A stretch of DNA of 64,000 nt from Mesostigma viride (taxonomy: Eukaryota; Streptophyta; Mesostigmatophyceae; Mesostigmatales; Mesostigmataceae): NCBI GenBank assembly GCA_009746045.1, contig RPFO01000256.1, positions 2,052,329 to 2,116,328 of the forward strand, given 5' to 3'. Below are positions 33,127 to 53,112 of this stretch, piece after piece. Numbering within the stretch: position 1 is the first letter of the stretch; the number at the start of each line of letters is the position of its first letter. The position numbers and the translations under genes are program-made. Below the pieces are notes generated by a model. The model made no database searches and was not told where the DNA came from. It was given only the letters and a program-made list of their open reading frames with translations.

Positions 33127-33543
33127 CATGGGACCAGGATCGGACCAAGAAGATCTCTAGATAGTACTGTGAAACATTTGGTACGATGTATTCAGTATTC
33201 ACTATTCCCGCCCGTATACTGTACTACAGTACTGTAGCACGCCATGAGTGACCGCTTCCAGGGGAGGCCCCTGTAAGGCTGCCACCCAGGAATTCAATGA
33301 GCCCAGCAGCTTGGCTTCCGGGAAATAATCTTCCCACTGAGCGACGCCGACTGATCGTTTCGTGCCGTACGCCCATCTGGTGTAGCGAGAGTGCGCCGTA
33401 GCCCGTATTAAAGGTCCGACTGAAATAGACTGAAATTATCCGTATATGACAGCTCGACCTGGCTCCGATAATAACATTATTGTCGGGATAATGGCCCCCA
33501 GTTTGTTGTGTAATGGACAGCCTGGGCAAAAATTGTCAGCAAC

Positions 33544-33582
33544 ACTCACATATGTGAGTCCTTGTCGTCAACATATGTGAGT
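33544..33582. promoter_or_regulatory. 16-bp palindrome plus repeated half, upstream of the ankyrin gene
   Basis: ACTCACATATGTGAGT at 33544-33559 is a perfect palindrome. ACATATGTGAGT recurs at 33571-33582. It lies about 200-245 bp upstream of the ankyrin gene ATG. A protein-binding site is possible, but nothing else supports it. Confidence 0.3.
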
Positions 33583-33788
33583 CATGGCTACAGTAGAAGA
33601 GCGCGCGCGTCTACAATAAGTAATGGCGACTGAGCAAATTCTGCGCACGCGCACCGCGACAAAGCCTCGGTCTTAACCTACCTGGCCAATTCACAACCAA
33701 TTTCAAGCCACTTTATCTCATAATGGCCTGGCGGCATATTATCTAGGTGTACCGACTGGACCGGTCGGGGCAAGCCGGAAGGCAGGAA

Positions 33789-42357
<8,569 letters not shown>

Positions 42358-42760
42358 TGGTGAGGACCTCAACTGCCTGCTGGACCTGCGCAACCTGCAG
42401 GTCAGTCATTTCCCTTATTCCCACTAATAGATAGTCGTAATGCTAGTCGCGTGCATGTGTTTGTTTGCCCATTATACGTCTGCTGGAAGGTCTCAGTTCT
42501 TGTTCCTCGGAATGGTGAAGGCAACATGCCCTTTCTCCATGGCGTCATTTTAGTGAAAATTTTTGTGTTTCTGTCCATGTAGGCCTACCAGCCCCTAGTT
42601 ATTTTGTTTGATAACCGGCGATGGTATGCGGTGACTTCTCTGTGCTACCCCCTGCCTGTTTGACATCAAGCAGGTTGAAATAGCTTGCAGGGGCACCGAC
42701 TGCTGATGCCGGCAACCGGCAAGCGCAGTCATGGGTGGATCGAGGGCAACAATCTGTTAA

Positions 42761-43690
42761 ATGATTAAGTTGATTGTTAGATTATCAACGTCAGGACCAC
42801 GTGATGGCGACCAGAAAGCTACAACGGAGGATGCCAAGGAGGTCCCGCTTCGTGATCGCTTCAAACTGCTGGGGAGCATGCTCCCCGACACCGCCGACGA
42901 TGTGGACACCCGCATCGGCCTGGCCTGGGCTAGGCATCGTTCGCTCAAAACCTACTGGCACTCGAAGGACCTCGGCGAGCACCGCAATCGCATGCTCCTC
43001 AAGGTCCTGGTCCTCACGGTGCTCACCTATGGCGCCGAGGCATGGACGCTCACGGACACGCTGGCCACACGGCTGGACGGCACGGTAACCAGGATGCTCC
43101 GCCAGGCCCTGAACGTAGGGTTTTCCACACATAGGTCTTTAGAATCTTTGTACCAGGGTATGCCTCGCATTTCGGACGAGATTAGACAGCGTAGGATAGC
43201 ATTCGTAGGACATCTTGCTCGCACCAGTCAGGTAGACACCGACCTCGGTCTGGCCGGCCCCCAGCGGCTTGGCCAGCCAGGGCGGCATATCCTGACCTGG
43301 CCTGGCTCCAAGGACATTCCTAAAAAGATAGGTAAACATGCCATGACCTACCCACAGCAGTTGCTGGCCAACCTAGTGGTCCCAGCTACGTTTGAACATT
43401 GCATTCACTCCCTCTCTCTTGCTTGGACTGCTATGCAGAACACGAAGAGGTGGAAGACGATTGTCCAGGCTCACACGCCAGCCCCTGTGGGCAAGCCCCC
43501 CCCCCCCCCAGAGGAAGGGGCGCTTTGCTGAGTAGAATAGTTAGGGTTTTCTAGATTAGATTAGCTTAGAGTTAGATTAGTTCGGTTTCGCGGCTTCGCC
43601 CACCCCCATCCATCCAGCAAGGGAATATGTGCTACATGATCTCCCAACGTAGTCATGTTATAATTTAATTTAATTTAATTTAATTTAATG
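42761..43690 (+). mobile_element. RTE-type LINE 3' fragment with (AATTT)n tail
   Basis: A 5'-truncated LINE. The frame 42761-43531 (256 codons) encodes only the region after the reverse transcriptase: FKLLGSMLPD, VLTVLTYGAEAWTL, RRIAFVGHLARTSQVDTD, GRHILTWPG. These are the hallmarks of RTE-like elements. The frame stops at 43531. About 130 bp of 3' UTR follow, ending in an AATTT repeat tail (43658-43689). No flanking duplication was found. It lies just downstream of the ankyrin gene. Confidence 0.88.
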
Positions 43691-43969
43691 CCAAGGACGG
43701 GCCTTACGGCTGTTATAGCTATTCTTACATGCACCCCATGGGTATGGTTCCCACTGGTTCGTTGCAAGGCTTCACGACCAGGCCTTGTTCGACTATGTGA
43801 GAATAATGTCTCGCGGAAGGGGTCATATTTTATACTTCTTGTACTGGTACCTTTGCCATTCTGTGAACTGCATGTCACTGCATGTCAGCCAAGTTAAGGG
43901 CATTGCCAGAGGCAGCTGGTGTCCCATGGCCATCGGTTAGCAGGGCACCCGTCAGTGTGAGCTAGTACG

Positions 43970-44117
43970 CCATATTATACACCGTATTATACGTAATACG
44001 CCATACGCCGAGGTTTGGCGTATTGCCGCACTAGATAGTACGACTAGATAGGATGCGCAAATACGCCGTATTATACGCCGTATTATACGAAATACGCCAT
44101 ACGCCGAGGTTTGGCCG
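43970..44117. repeat. Duplicated self-complementary AT-rich element
   Basis: Two copies of a segment of about 60 bp, each with GTATTATAC palindromic pieces and ending in AATACGCCATACGCCGAGG then TTTGGC. Copies lie at about 43970-44027 and 44062-44116. GGCGTATT and AATACGCC recur in both orientations, so the strands can fold into hairpins. Confidence 0.75.
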
Positions 44118-44708
44118 TACTGTATCAAGGAGACAACCATGAACCAGCGCAGGCCAGAAACTCGGGAGAATCCGGACCATGGTAGCGGAGCCTGCCATTA
44201 TCTTGTCCGCGTGTTCGAGTCGTTCAGGATGATGATCGAATATGAATGGTGATGGAAATGTGTGGCCTTGTGCATTGAAATTATGGCTGGCTTACGTGTA
44301 AAGCGACTATAGATGACCTAGACGGTGGGGCCGGAAACAGCTTGCATGATCAGGGTGTGTGTTTCGAGCCTAATTAACTGGCCGGGAGTGTCTAGTGGTG
44401 AGCACCATTGCTGCGATCGCTCTCCCACCATTTACAAGGAGATACCCGCAAATGGAAAACCACTGAAAAGGTCTAGCTAGCCAGTCATTACGTTAGTATA
44501 ATAGACTAATATAATAGACTAATGTAGACTAATATGTAAATGTAATGTAGACTAATGTAATAGACTACTATAATAGATTAATATAGCCATGCCATGATTC
44601 CAAACGTCCAAGAACTGCACACGGTGCAAAGGCAAAAATCCGGAGGACAGCACTTTCAAATGTGCGTCGGGAACCAAAAGCCCGCGTATGCCAAAAAACA
44701 TCATGCTT

Positions 44709-44817
44709 ATTCTGATTTGGCACGCCGCCAAGGTGAAAACCATTTGCGTTCAGTGCCGGTCCGCGGAAAACGCGATCTGCAAATGAATCCAGGCCGGAAT
44801 CGAACTGGGGACCTCAT
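44709..44817 (-). mobile_element. SINE-like repeat copy
   Basis: Shares about 100 bp with the two copies at 62.6-63.1 kb (AAGGTGAAAACC-TTTGCGTT, CGCGGAAAACGCG, CTGCAAATGAATCC). On the minus strand it contains GAGGTCCCCAGTTCGATTCC, which resembles the B box (T-arm) of a tRNA promoter. The A box and exact limits are not clear here. Confidence 0.55.
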
Positions 44818-44830
44818 GTTTATGTTTAAT

Positions 44831-45797
44831 TAGGTGTCTTCACAATGATGTAAGTAGTTATACTTTTTAATATATAATACTATAAAAACTGATACTTTAC
44901 TACTTTATGCGACACCAACTGTTTGCCACTCAACCTCTTGTTCGATATCCCATGCTGCGCCAGGGCGGCCCTCAGCTAGACAGTAAGGTAGCTGCGCGGG
45001 CAGGCCTTGGCCCCCACTGGGACCCACTACCTGTCGATCATGCATGGGTGGCCACCAGAATCAGAATTCGTACTTGTCCTTGCTCACTGTCCTCCTGACG
45101 ACCGGTGTTGCTCGCCATGAAGGTCCAGTCCGTACGTTTTCCCCCACGCGAACACCCGGCCGGTCTTCAGGAGGCTGTGGACGATGCGGCTTTCTACTCC
45201 CCCAACCACCGTCCACCGACCTGACATCGTCGGGTTCATTCTGGACTTTAATTGAGGGAGGCGGCCGGCACTTGCTTGTTGACGACTGTGGCTCGCCCCT
45301 TGGCTCTTAGCCATGTGGTTGGTGCATCCCAGGCGGCGGGCTACACAGCGGATTGGGCTGACAGTCAGACGGCGCCGGCGGGCCAAGCTCACGGCCTATG
45401 GCAATGTCGAGCGCCATCCATGTGGTGCCCTTTTTCTTGGAGGAGCTCGGGGCCATGCATGGGGACCCTGACCGCCGGCCGGTTTATTTAAGGAGTGTTG
45501 CGGGCTCCGGGAGGACCGCCTGGACCTGGAGGGCCAGCGGGCCCCTTGGTGACCAGTGCGGACCTGGACGTCGTACTTGCGCCAACGGCTTTCATGGTAG
45601 CGCCGGGCTATGGCTGACATTTGCCCAAATATGCAGGGCGGCATATCCTGACCACATGAGCCACGAGGTAGCCATGGCTGACGGCGGAGCTCATAACTTC
45701 CACGTTGGGGCACCGAACTCGGCTGTGAATATTACAATCGCTTCGTCTTTCTAAGACGCACACACTGATATAATTTTCCGAAGCTGTTACGCAACAT
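44831..45797. other. Unidentified region with broken coding-like segments
   Basis: GC-rich DNA from about 45.05 to 45.7 kb with several short overlapping frames and no recognisable domain. A GGCGGCATATCCTGACC segment (45639-45657) matches the 3' coding end of the RTE copy at 43.28 kb, so part may be old LINE DNA. Confidence 0.35.
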
Positions 45798-47160
45798 ATG
45801 ACGAGCAAACGCTCATCTACGCATTGCACACAGCCTGGCAATGAAAATACGTCTGCAGCTCCGGCTGCAGCTTCGCCCTCAGGTCCGGAAGGCAGCGGTG
45901 ACACTAGTCGTGCACTGGTGGTTGCCCAGCCCCCCTCCGGGCTTGCCTCGCCATATCTGCATCGCCTGAGCCCAAGCGCAGTCGCCCTGCCGAGCCGCAC
46001 TGGGACGAGATCGCCTTTGACATCAACGCATAAATATGGCTACTGGAATCGAAGCCCAGGAATCTTCATGGAAGACGTGTGTTTCGGCACGTACGCCTCG
46101 CTTGTAGCCCTGTGCTCGCACCTCATCTCCCACAACTGCGGCCGCTGGCCAAATGGCACTCTTTTTTGCAACACCGCCGAAGATCTCCCGCGTGTTCTTC
46201 GCTTTAGTTGCCCCAAGCTCCAGCGCCTCGCCCTCAGCTCCCTCCTCAGCTAGGCGTTCCGACGCCAAGATCTGGGTTCCCCCCCCACCGCCCACCACCG
46301 TTGCGACAGAATCCATCGTCCGCACCCTCCTTAAGGAAGCTTTCGAGCAGCACCGGTGACCCGGCCCCTCAAGTGCCACAGATGTGGCGGCAATGGGAGG
46401 CACGCTGGCTGCTGAGCTCCCTCACATTTCCACCACCGTCACCTCCACCTCCACTGCCACTGCCACTGCCACCTCCACCGCCGACCCGTCAAGGCCCAGC
46501 TCCTCGACATATCGATCAGCGCCTGAGCAAGGACACCGCCATCGCCATCGAGTGCATGGAGAACACCGCAGGCATCACCGCCCAGGCGGTGAAGGACATG
46601 CCGCCAAGCCAGCCCCCGCTGGCCCAACCGGCGATGCCCCTCCCACCCAGACCTGGGCGGACCTGCTCAAGCACCACGCCACCTCCACCACCTCCACCAC
46701 CGCGGCACAGCTTAAGCAACAAGCCCTCGACCTCCGCGAGGAGGCCGACCGCACCTGGGCAGCGAAGCCACAATGTCATCGTTAAGCACTTCGACCAGCC
46801 TGCAGATGAGACCTCGACGACTCTTCTCACGGCATTTAAGCGCGACATTAATTCTTGCCCCCATGCACATCACTGGTGAGCTGCGGATGTCGGCTGTCCG
46901 CCTCCCCCGCGCGCGGGGTAAGGCTGGCCCGGCACCCGTGCTCCTCAAGGCGGACAAGAGCTCTGTTGTTTCTTCAAAACCGCAAGAAGCTCTCGAGGAC
47001 TCACTTCACGCTGGACGACCACCTGACCCTAGCCCAGCAACAACGGCAACGCGAGCTATGGCCGACCTACCTCCAGATCCGGCAAAGCGCATGCAGGGGG
47101 GAAACCGGTATACTGGCGGGGGGGCGTCGTCGACGTCGACCACAAGCCTTGGCAGGCACC
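45798..47160 (+). mobile_element. LINE ORF1-like relic (decayed)
   Basis: Several frames in succession encode a Pro/Ser/Thr-rich region, then VIVKHFDQPADETSTTLL (about 46780-46830). In another frame comes FLQNRKKLS-HFTLDDHLTL (about 46975-47030), then RQRELWPTYLQIRQ. A basic, RNA-binding-like segment followed by a DD-LT-Q-R-ELWP pattern is what I know from LINE ORF1-type proteins. Frame changes between the pieces show it is not intact. Assignment rests on motif memory only. Confidence 0.45.
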
Positions 47161-47252
47161 CCCAGTCTAGTAGGGAATATAGCACTGTAGTGTAGATTAG
47201 TAAGGCTTATGTAGCCTACCACGCGGCCCCAGCGCATGTGCGCCCATAATGG

Positions 47253-47294
47253 CCATGGATGATGCATTTAAGAATTAGCTCAGCCCTGCCTATA
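47253..47294. repeat. Long target-site duplication, left copy
   Basis: 42 bp (CCATGGATGATGCATTTAAG, then AATTAGCTCAGCCCTGCCTA, TA) repeated at 48797-48837 with one T fewer. Flanks the RTE copy. Confidence 0.85.
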
Positions 47295-48796
47295 ACGGGA
47301 CCCCCATTAATTAATTAATAGACACGTGACTGCGTCACGTGAGCATAAGTCCTCAGTGGGAGGGGAACATGGGATGGAATGGATGGTATAAGCTATCTAG
47401 GTCCTAGTTACAGGGGTGTGGGCACCGCGGCCCGAATCGCTATGAATGCCATACTTGGTCACACGCGGAGCCCCCACAGGCTTGGGGGTGGTCTCCTTCA
47501 TCACTACTTGCCATCTATCCTTGCGCACCATCTGCCTCCATATTACAGACAAACCAGGAGGCTGCCCGGGGGTGAGCCCGTCACGTCTAGTGTAGCACAT
47601 GTCCATGCCGAGTCTATCACGAAAAGTCCACGGGTGGCGGCCCTGCCGCGCGCGGCCGGGGGCACGCCAGGTGAGGACATATCGCCCAGGCTGGGCGGGC
47701 TTGGTGCCAGCTAGTCTATCTGATGTATCTACCTGATCTGTGCGGGCCAGGTGCCCGGCTAGGCCCAGGCGCCTGTGCCTAATAATGTGGGAAACATAGG
47801 GCAAATCAGCGTACAAATCCTCATTACTAATGTGCAAACCAAAGGGGATGTTAAGGGCCTGGCGCAGCATCTTGGTGACGGCGCCGTCGAGTCGTTGCTC
47901 CAGCTCCTGCATCAGTGTCCACGTCTCGGCGCCGTAGGTCAGGATCGTCAGAATGACGACCTTGAAGAGGTCACGCTTGACGATCCGGGGTAGGGCGGGG
48001 TTGCTCCACCAGCGGCGGTGGTCATGGAGGTGCGCCCACGCCATGCCGATCCGTGTCGTCATGTCGTCCTCGCAGTCGGGAAGCCAACTGCCGAGCAGCT
48101 TGAAGCGGCCTGAAGGAGGGTAGTTGACCTCGGCATCGTCTAAGAGGCGGAGTGTGGGTGGGGGCCCTGCCATGCCGAGGGCCAGGGCCTCCGTTTTGGG
48201 GCTGATTTCTAGACCAACCGCCCGAGCCTCGAGCGCCAGGCAGTCCAGCCAAAGTTGGGCAGACTCCGGCTTCTCGATGAGCGTGATGTCGTCGGCATAA
48301 ATGAGGTCAGCTAGTAAATTCTGCTTGTTAGTCGGCCCCCCTTCCCCAAGCTCGTTCGTGATCGCTAGGCCAGGGGCACGGCCTGCAATGCTAGCAAAGC
48401 GAGCACGTGCCTAGCGCATAACATAATCCACTACAATAATAAACAGGTACGGCGACAGGACGCATGCAACCCTGCCAGACGCCGGTCTGCAGTGGGCATG
48501 GCGGGGTAATGCCGTGTTGAGTGCGCACCGAAGTGGTGGACCCCTCATACAGCGTGCGGATGACGGTAATCAGGGGAGTGGGGACGCGAGCGCGAGCAAG
48601 TACAGCCCATAGAGCGTCCCAGAGGACAGAATCAAAAGCCTTGATGAAGTCGACGAAGATCAGGATTGCGGGAAACTCACCAGGTTGCAGGAGAGCGATT
48701 TCCTCGAAGAGGCGACGCGCGACGAAGATGGCCATGACGGTGTTGCGCCCAGGACGGAAGCCCATTTGACTTTCCCCAAGGTGACAGTCGGGACCC
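47295..48796 (-). mobile_element. RTE-type LINE, 5'-truncated, with broken frame
   Basis: Minus-strand element between 41/42-bp direct repeats. A reverse transcriptase segment (48765-48391: MGFRPGRNTVMAI, ILIFVDFIKAFDSVLWDAL, QTGVWQGC) is followed, after a break in frame, by the C-terminal region (48173-47397: FKLLGSWLPD, VVILTILTYGAETWTL, RRLGLAGHLARTDQVDT, GRYVLTW). The YxDD block falls in the disrupted part; at about 48270-48300 a related segment (LIYADDITLIE) can still be read in another frame. The 3' end has a TTAATTAA tract (47307-47319). Several frame breaks make this copy inactive. Confidence 0.88.
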
Positions 48797-48837
48797 CCAT
48801 GGATGATGCATTAAGAATTAGCTCAGCCCTGCCTATA
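48797..48837. repeat. Long target-site duplication, right copy
   Basis: 41 bp, same as 47253-47294 apart from one missing T. Confidence 0.85.
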
Positions 48838-49143
48838 CAGAGAGTCACTCTCTGATCAATGAGAAGCCATGCCCTAGCTCTTGTATAGCCATGGTGATCT
48901 TCCCCCCCCATGAGATGCTCCCCTTAGCTGGTGGGTTGAGCTTGATAGATCGTGGTGGTGCAGGTGCCCTTGGTGCACCTAGAGCAAGCGTTGTTACATT
49001 CCCACCCTTGCAGGAAGTAGCTTAGAATGTATTAAAAGCCATATGCCCCTTCTCTGGGATATGTGCTCTACTCCCAACGGAGTAATCTTCCTAATTAATT
49101 GATTAATTAATTAATTAATTAATTAATTAATTAATTAATTAAT
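48838..49143. other. Old LINE 3' tail with (TTAA)n tract
   Basis: CATATGCCCC (49050) and CTACTCCCAACGGAGTAAT (49070-49088) match the 3' UTR of the RTE copy at 63.7 kb. They are followed by about 58 bp of ATTA/TTAA repeat (49086-49143), the usual tail of these elements. No coding part remains. Confidence 0.6.
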
Positions 49144-49966
49144 GGCTGACATGTTGCTCCGCCGCATGCGGGCTGACTTAGCGGCACAGCATGAGTTATT
49201 AGGCTGTTTTACTTCGTTCCACAGTGTGGAGTGTCCCATGCCGGCTTGTAGTTATTTTGTTGTGGTATCTCTTGTAAGTGTTGGCTTTGGTAATGTATGG
49301 GTGGGCACCTTCACTTTGATGTAATTGCACCTAACACTTTTAATATACATTGATGTGAGATGCATGATCAATATTTCCATGCACATCAAAGCTGCATGCA
49401 TGTCAAGCTATGTTAAAGCGCCATTCTAGCCTTTTACGCCCACTACGTACGCATGCAGTCTACGGGGCATGCATACCTGCATATCATGCTAACTCTACAG
49501 TTTCCATGCTGCTGCCTAACGAAAAAAATAATATTTTGCTATATGTAATATCGGGATGGACTTGTATGGAACGGTGCAACGTAGCCAAACTCATGTAATT
49601 AAAGACCTTGAAGCAAGTCGACTGAGCCCTTTGTGAGACCATGTTGTCAGCCCATGCAATAAAAACATTCCTAGCAGTACGCAGATCATTTACAATTACA
49701 GTTGACATTCCTGTTGATCAGCTAAGGAAAATGTATCGATAAATGCATCTCTTGGGCGATTCCGTCACCATGGTCATGACTAGCGTGAAGACATCATGCA
49801 CTAATATCCTGCCAAGTATCCTGGCCCACGGTAAGAGACTTGACTTAGAGTGCTCAGCATGCTCAAGTCATCCGGTTTCAATGCTGACCACTACAAATGC
49901 CATTGGTGTGGCAAAGCAACCTGAGCAGTTGGCTGGCGCCTGATGCTGCCAGCCAAAAGTGCCTGC
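49144..49966. other. Intergenic, 3' flank of the MYND gene
   Basis: AT-richer DNA with no recognised gene; expected to hold the 3' UTR of the minus-strand MYND gene. Confidence 0.5.
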
Positions 49967-52900
49967 TCAGAAGAGCTTCCTGGCTTTCCCTTTGCTGGAC
50001 ACCAGACTCTCCTCCTTGATGAACCGGAACCAGTCGGCGGATTCGCAGTCCTCCGCCACAACAGCCATCTCCTTCGCCCGCCCCAGCGCGGCATCTGCCC
50101 CCGCCTCCAAGAATACCCGCCTGCAGGGTGGGTACGCGACCGTCATCTGGCCCCAGGATGCCACCAAGAGTGCCATGTATCGAATCTTGCGAGGGGGCTG
50201 GTCCTTGTTGGCCAAGGAACAAGTCAGCGCCTTGACCAGCACCCTGCAGGCACGCTTGCTGGTCGCGAGGCGCTTGGCCCCGACGGGATGAGACGCGAGC
50301 CGGGGAACCGTGGCCGTAGCAATTGACTGCAAAGAAGCGTCGTTCCGGTTAACCCCTTGGCAAAGCATCTCAATTACGACCTCACACGCGCCCGCCAAGA
50401 CCAGCGGAGGGGTATTCTCCGGCCTAATTAATAGGACGGAGAGGCCGATAGAAGCCTCATGCTGTATCTGGGGGTACCGTCCCCCGTTGCCTGTCTCCTG
50501 GCACCCCTGGTTGGCGGCGCGAAGGAGCGACACCACGGGGGCGCACGCACCCTGCAGGTGCTCCAGGAGGCCGTATCTTTTGCCCTCGGTGAGGCTCCTT
50601 AAAAGTATGACGAAGAACCGGCAGAGTACGACGCAGAGCTCTGGCTCAGGTTTCTCCACGCGACCCGTCAAGCCCTGCTCAGGTCCCGTGGGGGAAAACC
50701 GCTCCAGGGCCCGGACCAAGTCTCCGCACACGCGGGCGGTGGCCAGCGCGCGGCGATTTTGGTCCGGAAAAACCTCGGGATCGGCAGCTGCACGCATGGC
50801 GCTGACAACCATCATCACATCTAGGGCCTCATCGGAGTTGACCGCGCGGTGCCAGCACACCTCCAAGGCAGTGGTCAGGCCGGGCATGTCCCCCAACCGC
50901 GCACGATTTGGGCATTCGAGGTCAGAGCAGCGTTTCGCCAAGTCATGGAGCTTTCCGAGGATCCCGCACGCTCGGAAGCCGGCTTCTGCGGCATCCGTGG
51001 CTTCGGAGTAGCAAGCAGCGACGACCGCGCACTGGCCGATGACTTCAAACGTGGTGAGCTCGTGGAACATCTCGCAGTGGCAGATTTTGTCCTCGCGAAG
51101 CAACGAAAAGAGGAACCCGCACGCGTCCTCCATGATGGCCCAACCCTGGTCGCGCATCGCGACCCTTAGCGCCCGCGTGATGTTTGCCAGTACGCTCCGC
51201 TCGCTGAGCTCGCGCACGTTCTTGACGCACGACTTGGTCATATTCACGATCCCCCACATGATCAGGTCAAGGGCGATCTCGCTCTTGCCAGATAGTGACC
51301 GGTCCAGTTCGTTTGCCAGCAGCGCACATGCGCCGGCCTTACCCAGCAGACGCTCATTGTCGGGAGAGTTTGCGGCCTCGAGGATGCGGAAAAAGGCCAC
51401 CTCAGTGAGGAGGCCGGTACCCCCTTCCTCGCCCACATACTCCACGTGCGGCGTGGCAGCTTCGACCAGCTGCCGCGAGGTCGCCCCGTCCAGGGTCACC
51501 GCCGAATCATAGGCCTCCGCAAATTTTGATAGCTCGGTCCCCCACCGGCACGTGCGCTTGTGCTCGGCGAGGTGGGAAATTTGGCATTCCTGCGCACGAG
51601 AGACCAACCCAACGCACGCCCAATGGACCAAGGGGTGAGAACGATATGATACCCCAGCACGAACAACGCACAACAACAATACCAGCACGAACAACACACA
51701 CAACAACAATACCAGCACGAACAACACTCACAACAACAATACCAGCACAAACAACACACACAACAACAATGCCAGCACAAACAACACACACAACAACAAT
51801 ACCAGCACGAACAACACACATGACAACAATACCAGCACAAACAACACACACAACAACAATACCATCATCACGAACAACACAAAACAGCAATACCAGCACA
51901 AACAACACACACAAAAACAATACCAGCATGAACAACACACAGGAAAACAATACCTGCACGAACAACGCACAACAACAATACCAGCACGAGCAAGACACAA
52001 CAACAATACCAGCACAAACAACACTCAACAATAAATACCAGCACGAACAACACACACAACAACAATACCAGCTCTACGCTCAAACAATACACACAACAAC
52101 AATATCAGCACAAACAACACACAGTCCAGGTCGCGTGGAAGCACGGTTGCGGGTGGGAGGGAGAGCGGGCAGGCAGGCAGGTGGGTGATGGGTGGGTGGG
52201 TGGGTGGGTGGGTGGGTGGGTGGGTGGGTGGGTGGGTGGGTGGGTGGGTGGGTGGGTGGGTGGGTGGGTGGGTGGGTGGGTGGGTGGGTGGGTGGGTGGG
52301 TGGGTGGGTGGGTGGGTGGGTGGGTGGGTGGGTGGGTGGGTGGGTGGGTGGGTGGGTGGGTGGGTGGGTGGGTGGGTGGGTGGGTGGGTGGGTGGGTGGG
52401 TGGGTGGGTGGGTGGGTGGGTGGGTGGGTGGGTGGGTGGGTGGGTGGGTGGGTGGGTGGGTGGGTGGGTGGGTGGGTGGGTGGGTGGGTGGGTGGGTTGG
52501 TGGGCAGGCAGGCAGGCTAAAATGCTGGTTAATATGTCGGTTGGTCGGCAGCTGGCTGGTGAAATTGCTGTCTGCCTGATTGGTCGCTGGTGGTTTTGAT
52601 GGCTATATTGGGCAACCGGCTAGGCTAGCAGGCCGATCTATGGGCGGGTAGGGGCCAATAGAGCCACCATGCTAGTCTGTATGCGCTCATCATAGCACTA
52701 TGGAATCAAAGTAGCCACTTGAGATTCACGTTTGGCATGGGCTGACAAACGGACTGGGTGAGAAATCCGGAGGATGGTAGGCAGACAGTCATTTTTTAAT
52801 AAGGGCGGCATGTGCAGCATACGCGTAGTCATCATCTTGACAAATATCTGACAAATATTAATAGCCGAGCAAATAATTATAAGGAGAGGTTGAACTAAGC

Positions 52901-53112
52901 TGCGAGCCTAGCCCAAGGTGGTTGGAAAATGCATGGTAACAACGGGATGGCAACTGGCAACAATGGATTCCTTTGCTGACGCCCGTCGGTAGCTTCAACC
53001 TTTTGCAACATCTCACCCTGGAACAGTAGTACGCGATGTGGCACCTGACGCACGCCTTGGTTCCAGGTTCTTGACAGTCGTCGCTCGCGCAACGTACTCG
53101 GCTCGGTCCCAT
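49967..53112 (-). CDS. MYND zinc-finger protein with armadillo-like helical body
   Basis: Two exons, 53112-53017 and 51589-49967, join in frame to 572 residues; an in-frame TGA precedes the ATG. The split MYND finger is rebuilt exactly by splicing: C8, C13, C21, C24, C30, C34, H42 and C46 in the order typical of the family (ACVRCHIAYYCS then ECQISHLAEHKRTC). MYND fingers bind proline-containing peptides. The rest (about 60-570) is a helix-rich, Leu/Ala-rich stretch with repeated patterns such as LLRAANQG, EASIGLSVLLI, GACEVVIEMLCQG, SIATATVPRLASHPVGAKRL, which resembles armadillo/HEAT repeats. The C-terminus is basic (SSKGKARKLF). No SET domain or other enzyme motif is seen. Cellular role unknown. 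The single intron (1.4 kb) holds two simple-repeat arrays. Confidence 0.9.
51655..52120. repeat. Degenerate ~24-bp repeat (ACAACAATACCAGCACGAAC)
   Basis: About 18 imperfect units in the intron of the MYND gene. Units vary between GAAC and AAAC, and between ACACACAACA and GCACAACA. Confidence 0.95.
52190..52499. repeat. (GGGT)n tetranucleotide array
   Basis: About 310 bp of essentially pure GGGT/GTGG in the MYND intron, followed by a short (GGCA)n tract. The plus strand can form G-quadruplexes; the transcribed sense RNA is the C-rich strand. Confidence 0.97.

Noticed and set aside
52181-52599. Gly-Trp-Val repeat open frames
   Set aside because: (GGGT)n artefact in the MYND intron.
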